Below, one piece after another: positions 43,342 to 55,562 of a stretch of 64,000 nucleotides of DNA (positions are counted from its first letter, which is position 1; each line of letters begins with the position of its first letter). A program made the position numbers and the translations under genes. This DNA comes from Silene conica. Its lineage: Eukaryota > Streptophyta > Magnoliopsida > Caryophyllales > Caryophyllaceae. The notes under the pieces were generated by a model. It was not told where the DNA came from. It saw only the letters and a list, made by a program, of their open reading frames with translations, and did not search any database. Where the stretch lies: the NCBI GenBank assembly GCA_029255685.2, contig CM055316.2:77870861-77934860 (forward strand), read 5' to 3'.

Positions 43342-46300
43342 CTAGGTTTGTGACCCGTGAAATTCACGGGTTTATCTGTTTTAGTTTTATTCTTTTATCT
43401 ATTGTTAAGATTTGTCCGAGCAATTAGTTTATCCATTTAAAAAGATATAGTCTTGAAATACAAAAAGTTAGATAGTTAATGTCTTATTTCTTTGACAACT
43501 CAGATTTATTTTTAAAGCTATATATTGTACTTTAGTTGTTAATTTGATTAATATACTAATAACATGTATTTTTTTTAAAAAGAAGGTGTCAACAGTCGTT
43601 GGCGAAACATAAATAATAAATAAATGGAAATTAAATTCTACATTGTTGATCCTATAATTATAAACTTTTACCTTCAAAACCACCAACAGCATAGTCCATG
43701 AATATGAACAAAATAATTATTAATACATTTTTGAATGTAATTTTTTTAATAATTTAGTGTAGTTGTTATGTGGAAAAAAATTAAATGTTTAAGGTTACTT
43801 TTAAATTAGATTAGATTGTATAGATAAATTATGTACCAAAATTTTCTACATAAAAGCTTCAACGACCCTTTGGTATCTAGCTATATGAAGTTAGTGAGTG
43901 AAGACGAAAGGGCAAATTAATGCATAACGTTTGATTTTTTTTTTCTTTTTTTTAAGAATGATAAAATTCCCAGTGTAAATAGCTTAAACCATATTTTTTG
44001 ATTAAATTAGAGGGATTTTTATCTCAATATTTTGTTTCTTATAAAATCATATTCTTTGATAGTAGCATATTTATCAAGTTTAATAAATGCTAGTTTTAAT
44101 ATAACATCTATATCAGTTTGTCAAAAATCCTAAATTTTAAATTTTGCAAAAATGATAAATTAAGTTAAATAGTAGCCTACTACAAATAGTGAATTGGTGA
44201 GGAAAACCAAAAAGTCATCCTATTAAATAAAAGAAATAAAAGTCAAATAAATAGTTAGGTTAATAACCAAATTTAGGAAAGGAAACTAAATAGTTTGTGT
44301 TAATTTATTTTTGTGTTTGCAATTAACATTTTTTATTTATATTTTGTATTAATAAGCATGTGACACATGATTTTAGATTTGTCCTTTTAATAACACATGA
44401 CAATATGACATAGTAAGATACTTAGTATTGTCTTTTTAACTTTGATTCTCAAAAGTCACGAACCTTGATTAATATTTATGTCTATCTTAAATTTGATAAT
44501 AATAGAAAAAAAAATGCTCAAAAGTCATAAAATATATCTCTAATTGTTTATAATATTCGATTGGGGCAAAAATTTGTAAGCAATTTTTTTTTCTATCCAT
44601 ATCGTCAATTGAATTGCATGTGTCACTAATATGTCTTATCTATCTATTCACATCAAGTTAAGTGTATTAAGGTTTTAAATTGATTAAATCATTTTTTTAT
44701 TTTTATTTTTATGTAAGTTTCATTGCTGGGTTATGAGATATTCGTCACATTTTCAAATTTCGTCGTACGCGTTTGTTTTGGTCAAATTTAAGGGTTATCA
44801 AGATTTTTGGTATTAATAAGATATTTAGTCTTGTCTTTTTACAATATTATAAAAATAAATGAATAATCTGGTAATCAATAATATAGATGAATTATGTATT
44901 AACCAATATAATTATGACATGTTGATTAAAATTAAATACTTTAAGTAGCCTTCTAACTATATTGTAGGCATAAATATTAATAATAATGTACATATGGCCA
45001 TTATTCATGTAAATAAAATTTACAAAAAAACACATACATTTTAAAGTTTATGAAATACTAATTTTTTTTTTGAAACTAAAAATAATTAATCATGAACATT
45101 CATGTTGTCAATCATGTCGTTAGTTTATAATATAGTATTGAGGGAAATATGGGGAGTATTTGTTTAAGCAATTCTAGTATTCTCTTCTTCATATAGTTCT
45201 CTTTCTCAAATGATTAATGAATCATCCCTAAAAAAAATCCACTTAGCGATTAATAACAAACAAAATGGTGGAATTTGATTTATTTAATATTTACATTATG
45301 ATTATATTAATTTAATTTTTTTCTTAAATAATGAAAGAAATAATGCATTAAATAATAAAATGTAAGTAAATTTTACTTTTTAATAGCACAACTCCACAAA
45401 TTCTGGTAGCTCCTAAATAACAACAACAAAACAACATATATGTGAAGTTAAAAAATGTGATAGTACTTCATAATCAATAGAACTTAAAAATAAGAAAATA
45501 AACTATTAATTTAACACCTTAATACACTTACCTTACCGTAATACATTTACCATGATAAGAATGATTATTTACACATACAATTCTCTCGGTGATGGGGTAG
45601 ACCTATAGTCTTCTTTCTCCAATGAATCATTCTTACAAAAAAAAAATTCAGTGAATGATTATTAATAAACAAAATGGTAGAATTTGATTTTTGTATTGTT
45701 AACCTTATCGTTGTTAGTTTAAGATTTTTTATATAATAAAAGAAATAAGACATTGAGTCATAGAGATGTAAGTATGTTTACTTTTGAATATCACAAACCA
45801 CAAATTTTGATAGTCTTAGATGAAAACAAAACAACATATATGTGAATTTAAATGGGTCATCCAGAGCCAATGAAACTTATAAATAAATAATTAAATAAAT
45901 AAAACTTTAATATACTTAGCTTATCTTAATGTTGAGACAATGATAAGAAACATTATTATCAACACATACAATTTTCTTGGTGATGGAAGCATACAACAAA
46001 AACTGGCTTGAATTTTGGCTCACAAATGTTGTCTTCCATCAAACATTTATAACCAATTGAGGATGCAATTTACGACTTTTGGAAGTTTTTTTCTTTTTTT
46101 TATCATTATTAGCAAATTTAATATATACATAAATATGTAGCACGATTTTAATGTTTTATGACTTTTGAGCATTCTTTTCATTATTAGCAAATTTAATATA
46201 AACATAAGAATAAAGTAAAATAAATGAGATGTAAAAGGTTTGCTTTAAATTTTAATTAATTTGGTTGGGGTTAATTATTATGAATAATTTTAATTAATTT

Positions 46301-47063
46301 ATTACCATGTTCAATTAAGAAAATGAATTAAATAGGAAAAAGTGGTGGGTGTTAAGTAATATGAAAAGTTTTAATTAATTATTAACATGTTTTATTAAAA
46401 CAAAATAATTAAAACTTTAATTTTAATTATAAATTATGAAATTTGTATTACAAAATTTTCATTTAAAATGTCAATATTAATTATAAATTATGAAATTTTG
46501 AAGGATTGCATAAATTTGGGAAAATAGTACATTTAATATACAAAACTAATTTAAGAATAATGATAATATTAAAAGGTCAATGTTTAAAATTAGAGTGGTG
46601 TAAATTTTTATCTGTCGTTTAAACTTTTCTAATTTTAAAAATTAAAAGGTCAAATGTTTAATGTAGTATGATATTATTTCTCCTTAATATTTAAAACTTA
46701 TAAACTATTATTTTATAAGTCGTGTATATTAGTTTGTTGCTTAAAATATTCTAACAATAAACATCGAAATTTAAAGTTTAGTATTGTATGAACTTTGATT
46801 TTGATTTTTAATTGTTGTTTAAGTTATCTAGAAATTCAAGAGGTAAAAGTTTAATTTTTTTTACTTTTAAAATAAGAAATAATGGGTGACTTGTTAGTAT
46901 TCTAATTGTGAAATAAGATACTTTTGGCTAACCTTTTTATTTTATTTATAGATTTATTGGTAAATGAACTAAACAAATGTCATATAATAAATTTTTAATC
47001 CATGTCACATTTAAACTTGCCATGTCACATTTTTTTGCTAGCCTTTTAATTAGATTTTATAGA
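43342..47063 (-). mobile_element. Candidate Helitron, non-autonomous
   Basis: The 3' end on the minus strand is a hairpin CCCGTGAATTTCACGGG (43354-43370) then CTAG and T at 43342-43341. A fitting 5' end A|TCTATAAAATCTAATTAAAA lies at 47063. A second 5'-like end (TCTATAAATAAAATAAAAAGG) lies near 46950, so the true partner is uncertain. AT-rich, non-coding, and contains the duplication at 45185-45990. Confidence 0.6.
45185..45990. repeat. Tandem duplication of a ~400-bp unit
   Basis: Two diverged head-to-tail copies (about 45185-45598 and 45605-45990). Both show AATGAATCAT, AACAAAATGGTRGAATTTGA, CAAAACAACATATATGTGAA and ACACATACAATTYTCTYGGT in the same order. No coding capacity. Confidence 0.75.
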
Positions 47064-47550
47064 TATAATGGAGGCTTCATTTTGAGTTTTGACGGTCAAA
47101 AGAGCTCAGTTTTGGGTGTTGATGGGCAGGAGGAACAAAGGAGTTCATTTTCTTGTTGTTTCACTAGGCCCAAACAATAAAAGCCCATGATATATTTGTA
47201 TTCTTCATACAATTTTATGGTTAAATAACATATTTCTTGGTCAAAAATATAAACTATTGATGAAAATTGAGGCAAAATGCATTTTGTTATTTCAGACCGC
47301 CAAACCTAACTTACACGACCATTTACCAAAATCTCATTCTCTCTCATCTAACTTTCTCTCTCTTCGACTATCAATGATTCCACCAACTTGATCACGACAA
47401 GCTCTGAGATTCACGACAAACGATTTTGAACGGTCATTCTTCGACAATCAAATTTTCGACACTTCTTCAATTAATTTCTTCAATTAATGGAGCCTTTTAA
47501 TTCGAGGTAAAGTTTCAATATTGATGATTCTTTTTGTTTAATTAGTTAAA
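47064..47550. other. Duplicated host segment left of Helitron
   Basis: 47430-47550 matches 34090-34190 (TTCGACAATCAAA, GGAGCCTTTTAATTCGAGGT). 47265-47330 has a short piece resembling the CAGACCG MITE end. No gene seen. Confidence 0.55.
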
Positions 47551-50500
47551 CTAGTTTTGGAGCCCGTGAAAATCACGGGATCATTAATAATTTACTGTGT
47601 TTAAGTGTTTAATTTGTGAATAACTTATACGGAGTATTCACTCTCTCTCAATCATTTGTTTAAAACGAACACGACCGAGGAAGCGGTATTTTAAAATAAA
47701 TGTTTAATACAATTCAATTTTTGATTCAGGAGGACAGACAAACCAAAATGTGAATAACTTGGTTGTTTTGAAGTGATCATCTAAAAATTGCATTGAAATT
47801 TATTTATAACTACATTAAAGAAGTCACCCTTCCATATATGACCAAATTGCATTGAAAATTATTTTCTACTCCATATGCAGTTAAAAACTTCCTAATTTCG
47901 ACATATATATGAAATTTTTTATTACTAATTCTCGCAAAATTTTATGAATCAAAGGAAAATAAAAAATATGGTACATAAATAAAGACTATATATAATAATG
48001 ATGAAAGGAAAATTAAAAGGTCATTTCATTAATAAAGGAAATAATGGATAAATAAATAAGCTAAATTATGAGAGGAGATCAATTACAATTTCTTTTTTTT
48101 TATACCTTCTATTTTAAAAAAAAAATTAACTTATACTGTATTTTCTAATTTTCTTAAATTGGTAATCCATGCCCCTTTTTTTACCATGTCACATAAAAGT
48201 TGTCACGCCACAATTAAACTTGTCATGTCACATTTTTTAGGTTAGACTTTTAATACAATTTTATAGATTTGAGACAAAGTAAGAGACTAAAGTAAATATC
48301 AAAACTTTATAGGTAAACTCTAATAATAATTATTAGTAGTAAACAACATCTATCGGAATCACGCAACAAATAGAGATTCATATCCAATTCCAAATATAGA
48401 TTATTAAAATTCGATCATTCATCCAAAAGTGTAATCAAACAATATTATTATACTTCATACGAAATATTAACATTTCCTAATTCATGAGAAATAAAATATA
48501 AACAGATCATTTAGAAGAAAACATTTATCCAAAAAAATTGTGAGTTATAGAATAATATATTTGATGGAAAGCCAAAAAATGATTTAAAGGCTTGAAAGCC
48601 TTGGAATTGGAACAACAAATTGGAGAATAAAAATCGGTTTCTAACTAATTACTAATTATTGAACGATATATCAATATGTATATGTCAAATATAAACAATC
48701 CCCTTCTTGAGTATCCATATCAATAGACTCTTCACTAATCGTGCATATTTTTATTATGAATATATTTATAACACTATGATATAATAAAATTGACATATGT
48801 GCATCGTACTTTAACACTTTGACTAAGCAATTTGATTTCTAACCTGTTTGACAAAATAAAAATAGAACATGAGTGTTACAAAGGAGACCAACGTGTATGA
48901 AAGATTGAAAGACAATAATGTAACATGTCAATAACTTATTAAAGATTTTTGTTACCTTTCGATGTTTCAAATACACCATTGCAGAAAGAAAAAAAAATCG
49001 GCAAAAATAAAAGAGTCATTCAAATCAAGAAAAATTTGTAAAGAAGATCCATACCAATTATTTTCAATCTCGTGCATTGTTATTTATATACTGAGTATGT
49101 CATCCCCCTGTAATATCAATGTAAACAGAAAAATAATAATTGATAAGATTCTAATTGATTCAAAACATAATAAAAATAAAAAGAGAATAATTAACTTAGT
49201 TCTCCGCGTATACTTTACCTAGAAATTTTTTGTTTAAATAAAGTTGAAAATTCAACCTCCTGCAATATTAATATAAACACACACAAAAAATACTAATAAG
49301 ACTCTAAGTGATTCAAAACATAATAAAAATAAGAAGCGAATAATTAATGTAGTTCTCTAGGTATACTTCACCTACCAATATTTTAACTAAAGATGAAAAA
49401 TCATTCTTCTGCAATATTAAAACAAACACAAAAAATTATAACTAATAAGATTCTAATTAATTCAAAACATAGTAAAAAAACGAAATAACTAATTTACTTT
49501 TCTATGTATACTTTAGTGCTAATTTTTTGAATAAAGTTGAAATTAGGGTTGTTATAATAGTTGCATATGAAATTTTTTGCAACTAATTCTCTCAAAATTT
49601 TATGAATAGAACGAAGATAAAAAAAAAATATGGAACATACAAACTGGGTATATATAGTAAATGAAAAGAAATTTAAAAGGTCATTTCATCAAATAAAGGA
49701 AATAATGGTTAATTAATAAAGGTAAATAAATAACAAAAATTATGAGAGGAGATCAATCCCCTTTTTTTGTGTTTAAAGCTTATATTTTTTTAATTTCTTA
49801 ACTTATATTTTTTTTCTTCTTAAATTGATAATTCATGTCACTTTTTTTTGCCATGTCACGATTAAAGTTATCATGTCACATTTAATTTTGTCATGCCACA
49901 CTTTTTAGGCTACCCCTTTAATTATATTTTATAGATAATTTTTTTAAGATAAACACTTTATAAATAGCTTATATTTTGGCACATGACGATAAAAAAAATA
50001 CTTAATTTAACGTTTTAATTATATTGTATAAGTATACTATTTATACAATATATTTTTCACTGATTACAGAGTAAATTTGTTAATTTTTATATTCCAAAAT
50101 AACTATAATATTTTAGATAAGACGTTGAATAAATTTTATAAATTATTATAGCCAAAAGAAAGGTTAAAAGTGTATTAGAAGCTATTAACTTCACTTAAAA
50201 ATTTTACCTTTTAATATTTTTTAAGAGTGTGAAATATAATAATAATTAAAATGTTTTAGTTTTTAGATAAATACTTTGTAAATTGCTTATCTTTACACGC
50301 AAGTACGCAACGCTAAAAAAGTTACTGTAATAATTAACCTTTAAATTATATTGTATAGATAGATGTATATAATTTAATCATTATAGCAAAAAAAAATAGT
50401 TGCATGATGTAAATTTAAAAAGTGATGTGTTTTTTTATTTGGGGATTAACTTATTCTAACAATAAACACATAAATTGTAAATTTAGCATGCATTTTGATT

Positions 50501-50800
50501 TATTAATTGCTGTTAAATTTATTAAAAATTAAGAGTCTAAACTTTATTCGTTATTATGCTATTTAAAAACTTGGTATGCATTAAATGCTTGTAAATTAAT
50601 TAGCTTTTTTTATTTTTTATTTTTTAAATAATGATGTTATGGTATTTAAAAACATAATATGCATTTAATGCTTGTAACTTTATTAGTCTTTTTTCCTTTT
50701 TCTTTTTTAAATAATGATGATGATGTGGCTTGCTAGAATTCCACAAAAGTGAAATGGTGAAATGCGGTGCTTTGTCTAGCCTTTTTATATTATATATAAA
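47551..50800 (-). mobile_element. Helitron with internal repeated 5'-type ends
   Basis: The 3' end CTAG is at 47551-47554 with hairpin CCCGTGAAAATCACGGG (47563-47579). The 5' end, on the minus strand TTTATATATAATATAAAAAG, is at 50800. Host sequence on both sides joins to match the uninterrupted copy at 34170-34215 (GTTAAATTASTC...), confirming the 3250-bp insertion. Inside, near-copies of the 5' end (TCTATAAAAT...TTAAAAG followed by a TGTGACATG-rich tract) lie near 48265 and 49935, suggesting nesting or repeated 5'-end use. No helicase. Confidence 0.85.
49104..49555. repeat. Three tandem ~150-bp units inside the Helitron
   Basis: Each unit carries TGCAATATTAATATAAACA or a variant, then AATAAGATTCTAATTGATTC, CAAAACATAATAAAAATAA and a GTATACTTTACCTA-like block. 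Units start near 49104, 49257 and 49409. Confidence 0.8.
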
Positions 50801-50879
50801 TTACTCGATTAAATTAGTTGAATTTATGGTTCTGAGTTTAGGGTTTCGTCAATTAAATTGGGGAAACTGAGACATTGGT

Positions 50880-51780
50880 GAAGCAGGCTTAGAAAGCGCA
50901 AAACCGGTTGGTACTCCCATTCAACCCAGAGCCGGTTGGATGGGTGATCGATCAACCCGTGCGGTTGCACTGGGCCCCCAAAAATTTCGGGGCCAATTGT
51001 GTAACATGAGAGAAAGTTTATATATAGACTTTGAGACAAATAAAATCAATAGAATGACAATGGCTTAGTGGGATAGATGTCAATGCCTTTAGGAAAACAA
51101 CCAGGATAATAATAAATGAAATAGCTAATTTGCTTTAAGATGGAAAAAATGTAAAGAAAAAATTATGAAACATGGTGTCAAAATGATCTAAACGATACTA
51201 ATTTAGGGCCTTCATAAAATCTCGCACAGTGCCTCCAAAATTTCCCAGACAGCCCTGATTCAACCCAATCATCACTTTTCAAAAGCTGACGCACGGGTAT
51301 GTTTTGCATGATCCCGTGAAGTATCTAAGGGTTGTTGGTCGTTTAATTTAATTGACAATAACCCGGCCAAATTTAGCGTATTCGGATCACATTTTATCGC
51401 AATTCGTTCACGCACCTCGGAAGGAGCACTTTGATGCAGCCTATTGTATCATACGATATAAATTTTTCACCGTAAAACGCAATATGTAACAATATTTGAC
51501 CTGGGATCAACTTAAGTAATTTAAAAAAAACACATACAAAGAGAGTAATTTTAGAAAAGTAAAACGGAAGTTAATATAATAATATACAATACATATATTC
51601 ATCTCCCTTCCGCGTTTTTATACTTTATTCACGCATTGTCACAAGCTCTCTTCCATGATGACCATTATAGTCCCAACTTATTTTTAGTACATAAAACCAG
51701 GAACAAAGACAACATAAGCGATTCGATAAGCATAAATCGGAATATCGGACGGCCACAGCAGCGACGATGACCGCAACTTA
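50880..51780. other. Intergenic, 3' flank of gene 2
   Basis: The first part still follows the duplicated segment, then an unrecognised GC-richer piece (50925-51000). From about 51685 the sequence is the gene 2 3' UTR, matching gene 1 at 10990-11060 (CATAAAACCAGGAACAAAG, GAATATCGGA). Confidence 0.5.
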
Positions 51781-53757
51781 TTAGTAGACGTTGACGTGTG
51801 TCTTTTCGGACTGCCAGTACAGCCCTCCAACGAACGTTGAAACTGTTTTTAGAACGTTTTTCTTGGTTGTTTCGGATAATTTCGAGGTGGATTCCGAACC
51901 AGGCCTGTTTGATGCTCCTTTGATGACAATGTGTGGTACACCATTTGCTATTGACGTCTGTAACACGCATTTATACAGTCACATATATACGTACTAAATG
52001 CAACACTTAATAAGGTAAATTAATTGATACGTGATAAGTTTAATCAAGTACGTGAAAAGAAAAGGGAACTAACCGCAACGACGGCAGCACTTGAGGTATC
52101 AACGATGGTGATGTTGAGTGTCTTGCTAAGGAAGGTACCGTAGGCGGAGTTGGACACGTAAATGTCGGACGCACCAGCACGATACCCTTCACCGAGAAGA
52201 ACAGTAGGACGCTCACCAAAGTTGATTCGCGAAGCGAGTTGAAGCCACTCGGAGTGGACATCGATAAAATAAGTCTTGGAGCTGCTGGTTGGCTCATATA
52301 CCTCCGTTTTTAAGGATGTAATGTGTCCTAAAGAGTTGTTCCCGGCTTCCGGCTCATTGTATTCTCCTATCTTTAATGACGGATACCTTACTTTTGACTC
52401 GGGTTCCTGCGAGTTACATCATTTGTTCTTAGATCACATGTTTACAGACTTCACTAAATAAAGATTCAGAAAACAAAACCAACATCTGTTAATCCAGTAA
52501 TAACGGAGTTAAAACCTTAAAGTTTGCAGAAATGCATAAATTAGATAGGTCTCAGGTTTGATTACAAGCTGGGGCGCAATGACTACTTGACCACTGCAGC
52601 CCCGAAGGGTGGTTTATATAGTTCATGTGGTGGTGTTAAAAATGGTATTCCCTCCTACCCACAAATAAGGTCTCATTGTCCATTTCCGTCTATTCAGCAA
52701 AGTGTCCCATTGTTACTTTTTTTACTTGTTTTTTTACCATTCTATCCTTACTAAATTCCTACCCACCTATCCACCCATTACCAAATAACATAACATTTTC
52801 TCTCCAATTTACATACCCCTACCCAACCAAAATATTAAACAACTAATATCTCATAAATTTTGTACCTTCTACCCAATGGGACAATAAATATGAGTAGGAG
52901 GGAGTATTATATTTTTTTATGTGGATTTTCAACGTTTATTCCAAGAAAACATATTACGCATATATTTTATTTTACAGCTTTCGACTTTTGTCAAATTTGC
53001 CTAAATATTTTACCTCCCAACTCCAAACACCGGTGAAGGCAACTTGAGAAGGAATAACAACATCGGCAATGATCACTTCTTTGCTAACAGTTCCAGCAGA
53101 TCCATAGTCGATAATCCCTTTGATGGGGAACAAATCGATCATTATCTGTACGGTTGCCGCGACATTTGCCTGTACGTCGACCGTAATACACAAATTAAAA
53201 TAACCTATGCATTACAAACTGAATGTAAGTTGAAATCCCGATTACCAATTTCATATAAAGATAAATAATTGATTAGAACAGGATTGCGAAACCTTACCAA
53301 TGGCTGCCCAGCAAGGACATGGATCACTGGTTGGTACTTGAACGTACCAAAGTTGAACGTCCTCCCTACATTAAATAAAATAAAATAAGCGGATTATTTA
53401 TTGGTCGTTTTTATCAAATTGTCGTATTTACCTATTTCATTTAAATGTACATATTCCATGCATACATGATACGTCAATAACCATATTTATAACCATTTCG
53501 ATAAATATAATTTTATATATACCCGCGAAGATAATAAAAGGAGTGAAAAAGTCGGGTTGATAATCACTAGAGTTCCTAAGCAAAGTTTCATCATCAGTAG
53601 TAGATATAACAAGGGCCAAATACCCCCCACCCTCGACCTTGTTAAGTCGCTCCACAACAGCATGGAGCGGGTGCTTAACAGATAATTGCATGGTGTCGGG
53701 CACTAGAAATAGGAGCCCGACAATAACTACTGCTATCAATTTCATCGTGCCAGCCAT
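51781..53757 (-). CDS. Bark storage protein-like, nucleoside phosphorylase family, gene 2
   Basis: Five exons: 53757-53523, 53365-53298, 53169-53014, 52406-52074 and 51957-51781. All introns are GT-AG, 969 coding bases, 322 residues. Signal peptide MAGTMKLIAVVIVGLLFLVPDT. Conserved blocks: YLALVIST, GTFKYQPVIHVLAG, GIIDYGSAGTVS, then the WLQLASRINFGERPTV stretch, GASDIYVSNSAYGTF, DTSSAAVVATSIANGVPHIV, IKGASNRPG. It is a close paralogue of gene 1 with the same intron positions and phases; compared with it, exon 1 is one codon longer and exon 4 one codon shorter. Positions equivalent to the nucleosidase catalytic Glu and Asp are Ser and Asn. Intron 3 holds a MITE absent from gene 1. Likely secreted or vacuolar storage protein (inferred). 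Confidence 0.9.
52648..52904. mobile_element. Stowaway-like MITE in intron 3 of gene 2
   Basis: Left end TTCCCTCCTACCCACAAATA and, reverse-complemented, right end CTCCCTCCTACTCATATTTA, with TA flanks at 52646-52647 and 52905-52906. It accounts for much of the size difference of intron 3 (607 bp here, 222 bp in gene 1). Confidence 0.82.
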
Positions 53758-53802
53758 TTTATTATTGTGAATTACTATGTAAAATGTATTAATTTACATG
53801 AG

Positions 53803-53812
53803 TTTATATAGC
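53803..53812 (-). promoter_or_regulatory. TATA box of storage-protein gene 2
   Basis: The minus strand reads GGCTATATAAACTC about 46 nt before the ATG, identical in its core to the gene 1 box at 12839-12850. Confidence 0.75.
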
Positions 53813-54832
53813 CATGTATACGATACGGTATGTAGGGAAATATTATACAATTGTGGACTACAATCGTTACGCATTTACGTTTCTGTTTAATTTTAAGAGG
53901 GTCCATCTCAACTGCATTATCTACAGATTGTAACTGTATCATTCATACAGGTGTGTTATTTCAAAATAGAATCGCGATCAATGGGGAGTCGGATCGGATG
54001 GAGACTATAGCAAGCACGATCGCTTTCGCATCACAAATAGGATTATATATCCTGATTTATATGAGGATTGTACATCTAATACAGATCTAATTGAGATTAT
54101 ATGTATTTTTTTTGAGCTTTTAACAAAAAAAATTTGTCATATAATTTTTTAGTAAAATTAAATTTTTTGGGTTTTATATGTATTATTTTTTAGTTTCAAT
54201 ATAATGTTTTGATTTACAATTTTTTTATAACGACGCTCAGATTCTTTTCAATAAAGCTCGTAAAATATATAAATAGACTCAAATTCTTTGTTATAAAGCA
54301 CGAAATATATACTACCAGATGTATATATCCGATTTTTTAATCCTGTAATTGCTTTCGCATTGTAATGAAAGTCAATGGTTTTAGTAAATTAAAATCATGT
54401 TCCATTAGTTGTACATTGTAATTGAAATTTTTCTCATCTTTTAATTTTAAATCCCGACTCTCTGGAAGTGCCAGAACAATGTTTTGTTTTTCCAACAAGT
54501 GGAAAAGAAAATTCTTAGATTTTAATAGTCTCTTTGGCTACATTTTGCGTAAAGATGTTTAAATGTCGAGAAACATAGTGTAATGAAATAATGATTATTA
54601 GAAGGTAAAATTAGCAAAACTATTCGCTAAGATATTCACTACGAACCAGTACATTATTATAAATGGTGTTTTAGTTATTCCTTAAAATATTATTACGTCC
54701 AAATTGTATTTCTAATTAGGTCTAGCTATGTGATGTTCATTCTTTTTAGTGACATTATAGTAATACACAAATTCTCATTTGTGATGGCTAAAATTTGTCA
54801 CGAATTTATGGCGGGGCAAGCGTAAAAGTCAA
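53813..54832. other. Gene 2 upstream region, intergenic
   Basis: No gene seen. 54765-54815 contains ACAAATTCTCATTTGTGATGG and TTTGTCACGAATT, a piece related to the Mutator-like MITE ends elsewhere in the window. Confidence 0.45.
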
Positions 54833-55052
54833 TGTTAATAATCTGAATCCCTGATTTGGGATGATTTCTATTGCTCAATTTATAAGATAATTACAATCTA
54901 CATAGTCAAAGCTAGGTGCTATAATTAAGGGATTTCTATCCTAAACTAGAAGAACTAATAACAGCAACTATGAACAAAATAGAGTACAGAATATTTGACA
55001 GAATATATGGCAAAGATTTCGGCTGACAAATATCCTTGATATTTGTCTAACA
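54833..55052 (-). repeat. Short Copia 3' LTR
   Basis: About 220 bp from TGTTAGACAAATATC (minus strand, 55052) to ATTAACA, directly after a purine tract GCGGGGGTG that follows the Copia RNase H stop. The size and TGTTAGA start suit the short LTRs of Ale/Oryco-type Copia elements. Confidence 0.65.
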
Positions 55053-55562
55053 CACCCCCGCAGTTGGAGCGGTAGGAGAGTGAACGCTCAAACTGGTTCG
55101 AAAGCGATCGAAGAGATGGCGGGGCAGGCCTTTTGTAAAAATGTCCGCATATTGGTACTCAGAAGGAACATGGAGCACGCGGACGTCGCCGAGTTGGACC
55201 TTGTCGCGAACAAAATGGATGTCAATCTCGATATGTTTCGTTCGCTGATGCTGAACCGGGTTACCGGAGAGATATACGGCTGATATGTTGTCACAGTAAA
55301 CAATAATGGAACGTGTAAGGGGCACATGAAGCTCAAGAAGTAAATTACGTAACCAACTTGTTTCGGCGACTGCATTTGCTACACCCCGGTATTCTGCCTC
55401 GGCACTAGACCGAGAGATAGTGGGTTGACGTTTAGAGGACCACGATATTAAATTGTTCCCAAGAAATACACAATATCCGGATGTGGAACGTCGTGAATCG
55501 GGGCACCCGACCCAATCGGCATCGGAATATGCCGTGAGAGTATGTGACTGAGACGGGTATAG
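55047..55562 (-). pseudogene. Copia pol 3' end (RNase H) fossil
   Basis: Translation across the region shows the Copia RNase H C-terminal part: [35 protein letters not shown], then VYCDNISAVYLSGNPVQHQR and TKHIEIDIHFVRDKV, ending ADIFTKGLP. It is cut at 55562 by the gag-only element, so the rest of this copy presumably lies beyond that element, outside the window. It looks broken at about one place at least. Confidence 0.82.

Noticed and set aside
48962-49222. 86-codon ORF
   Set aside because: It lies in the tandem repeat inside a Helitron, and the neighbouring units do not preserve the frame.
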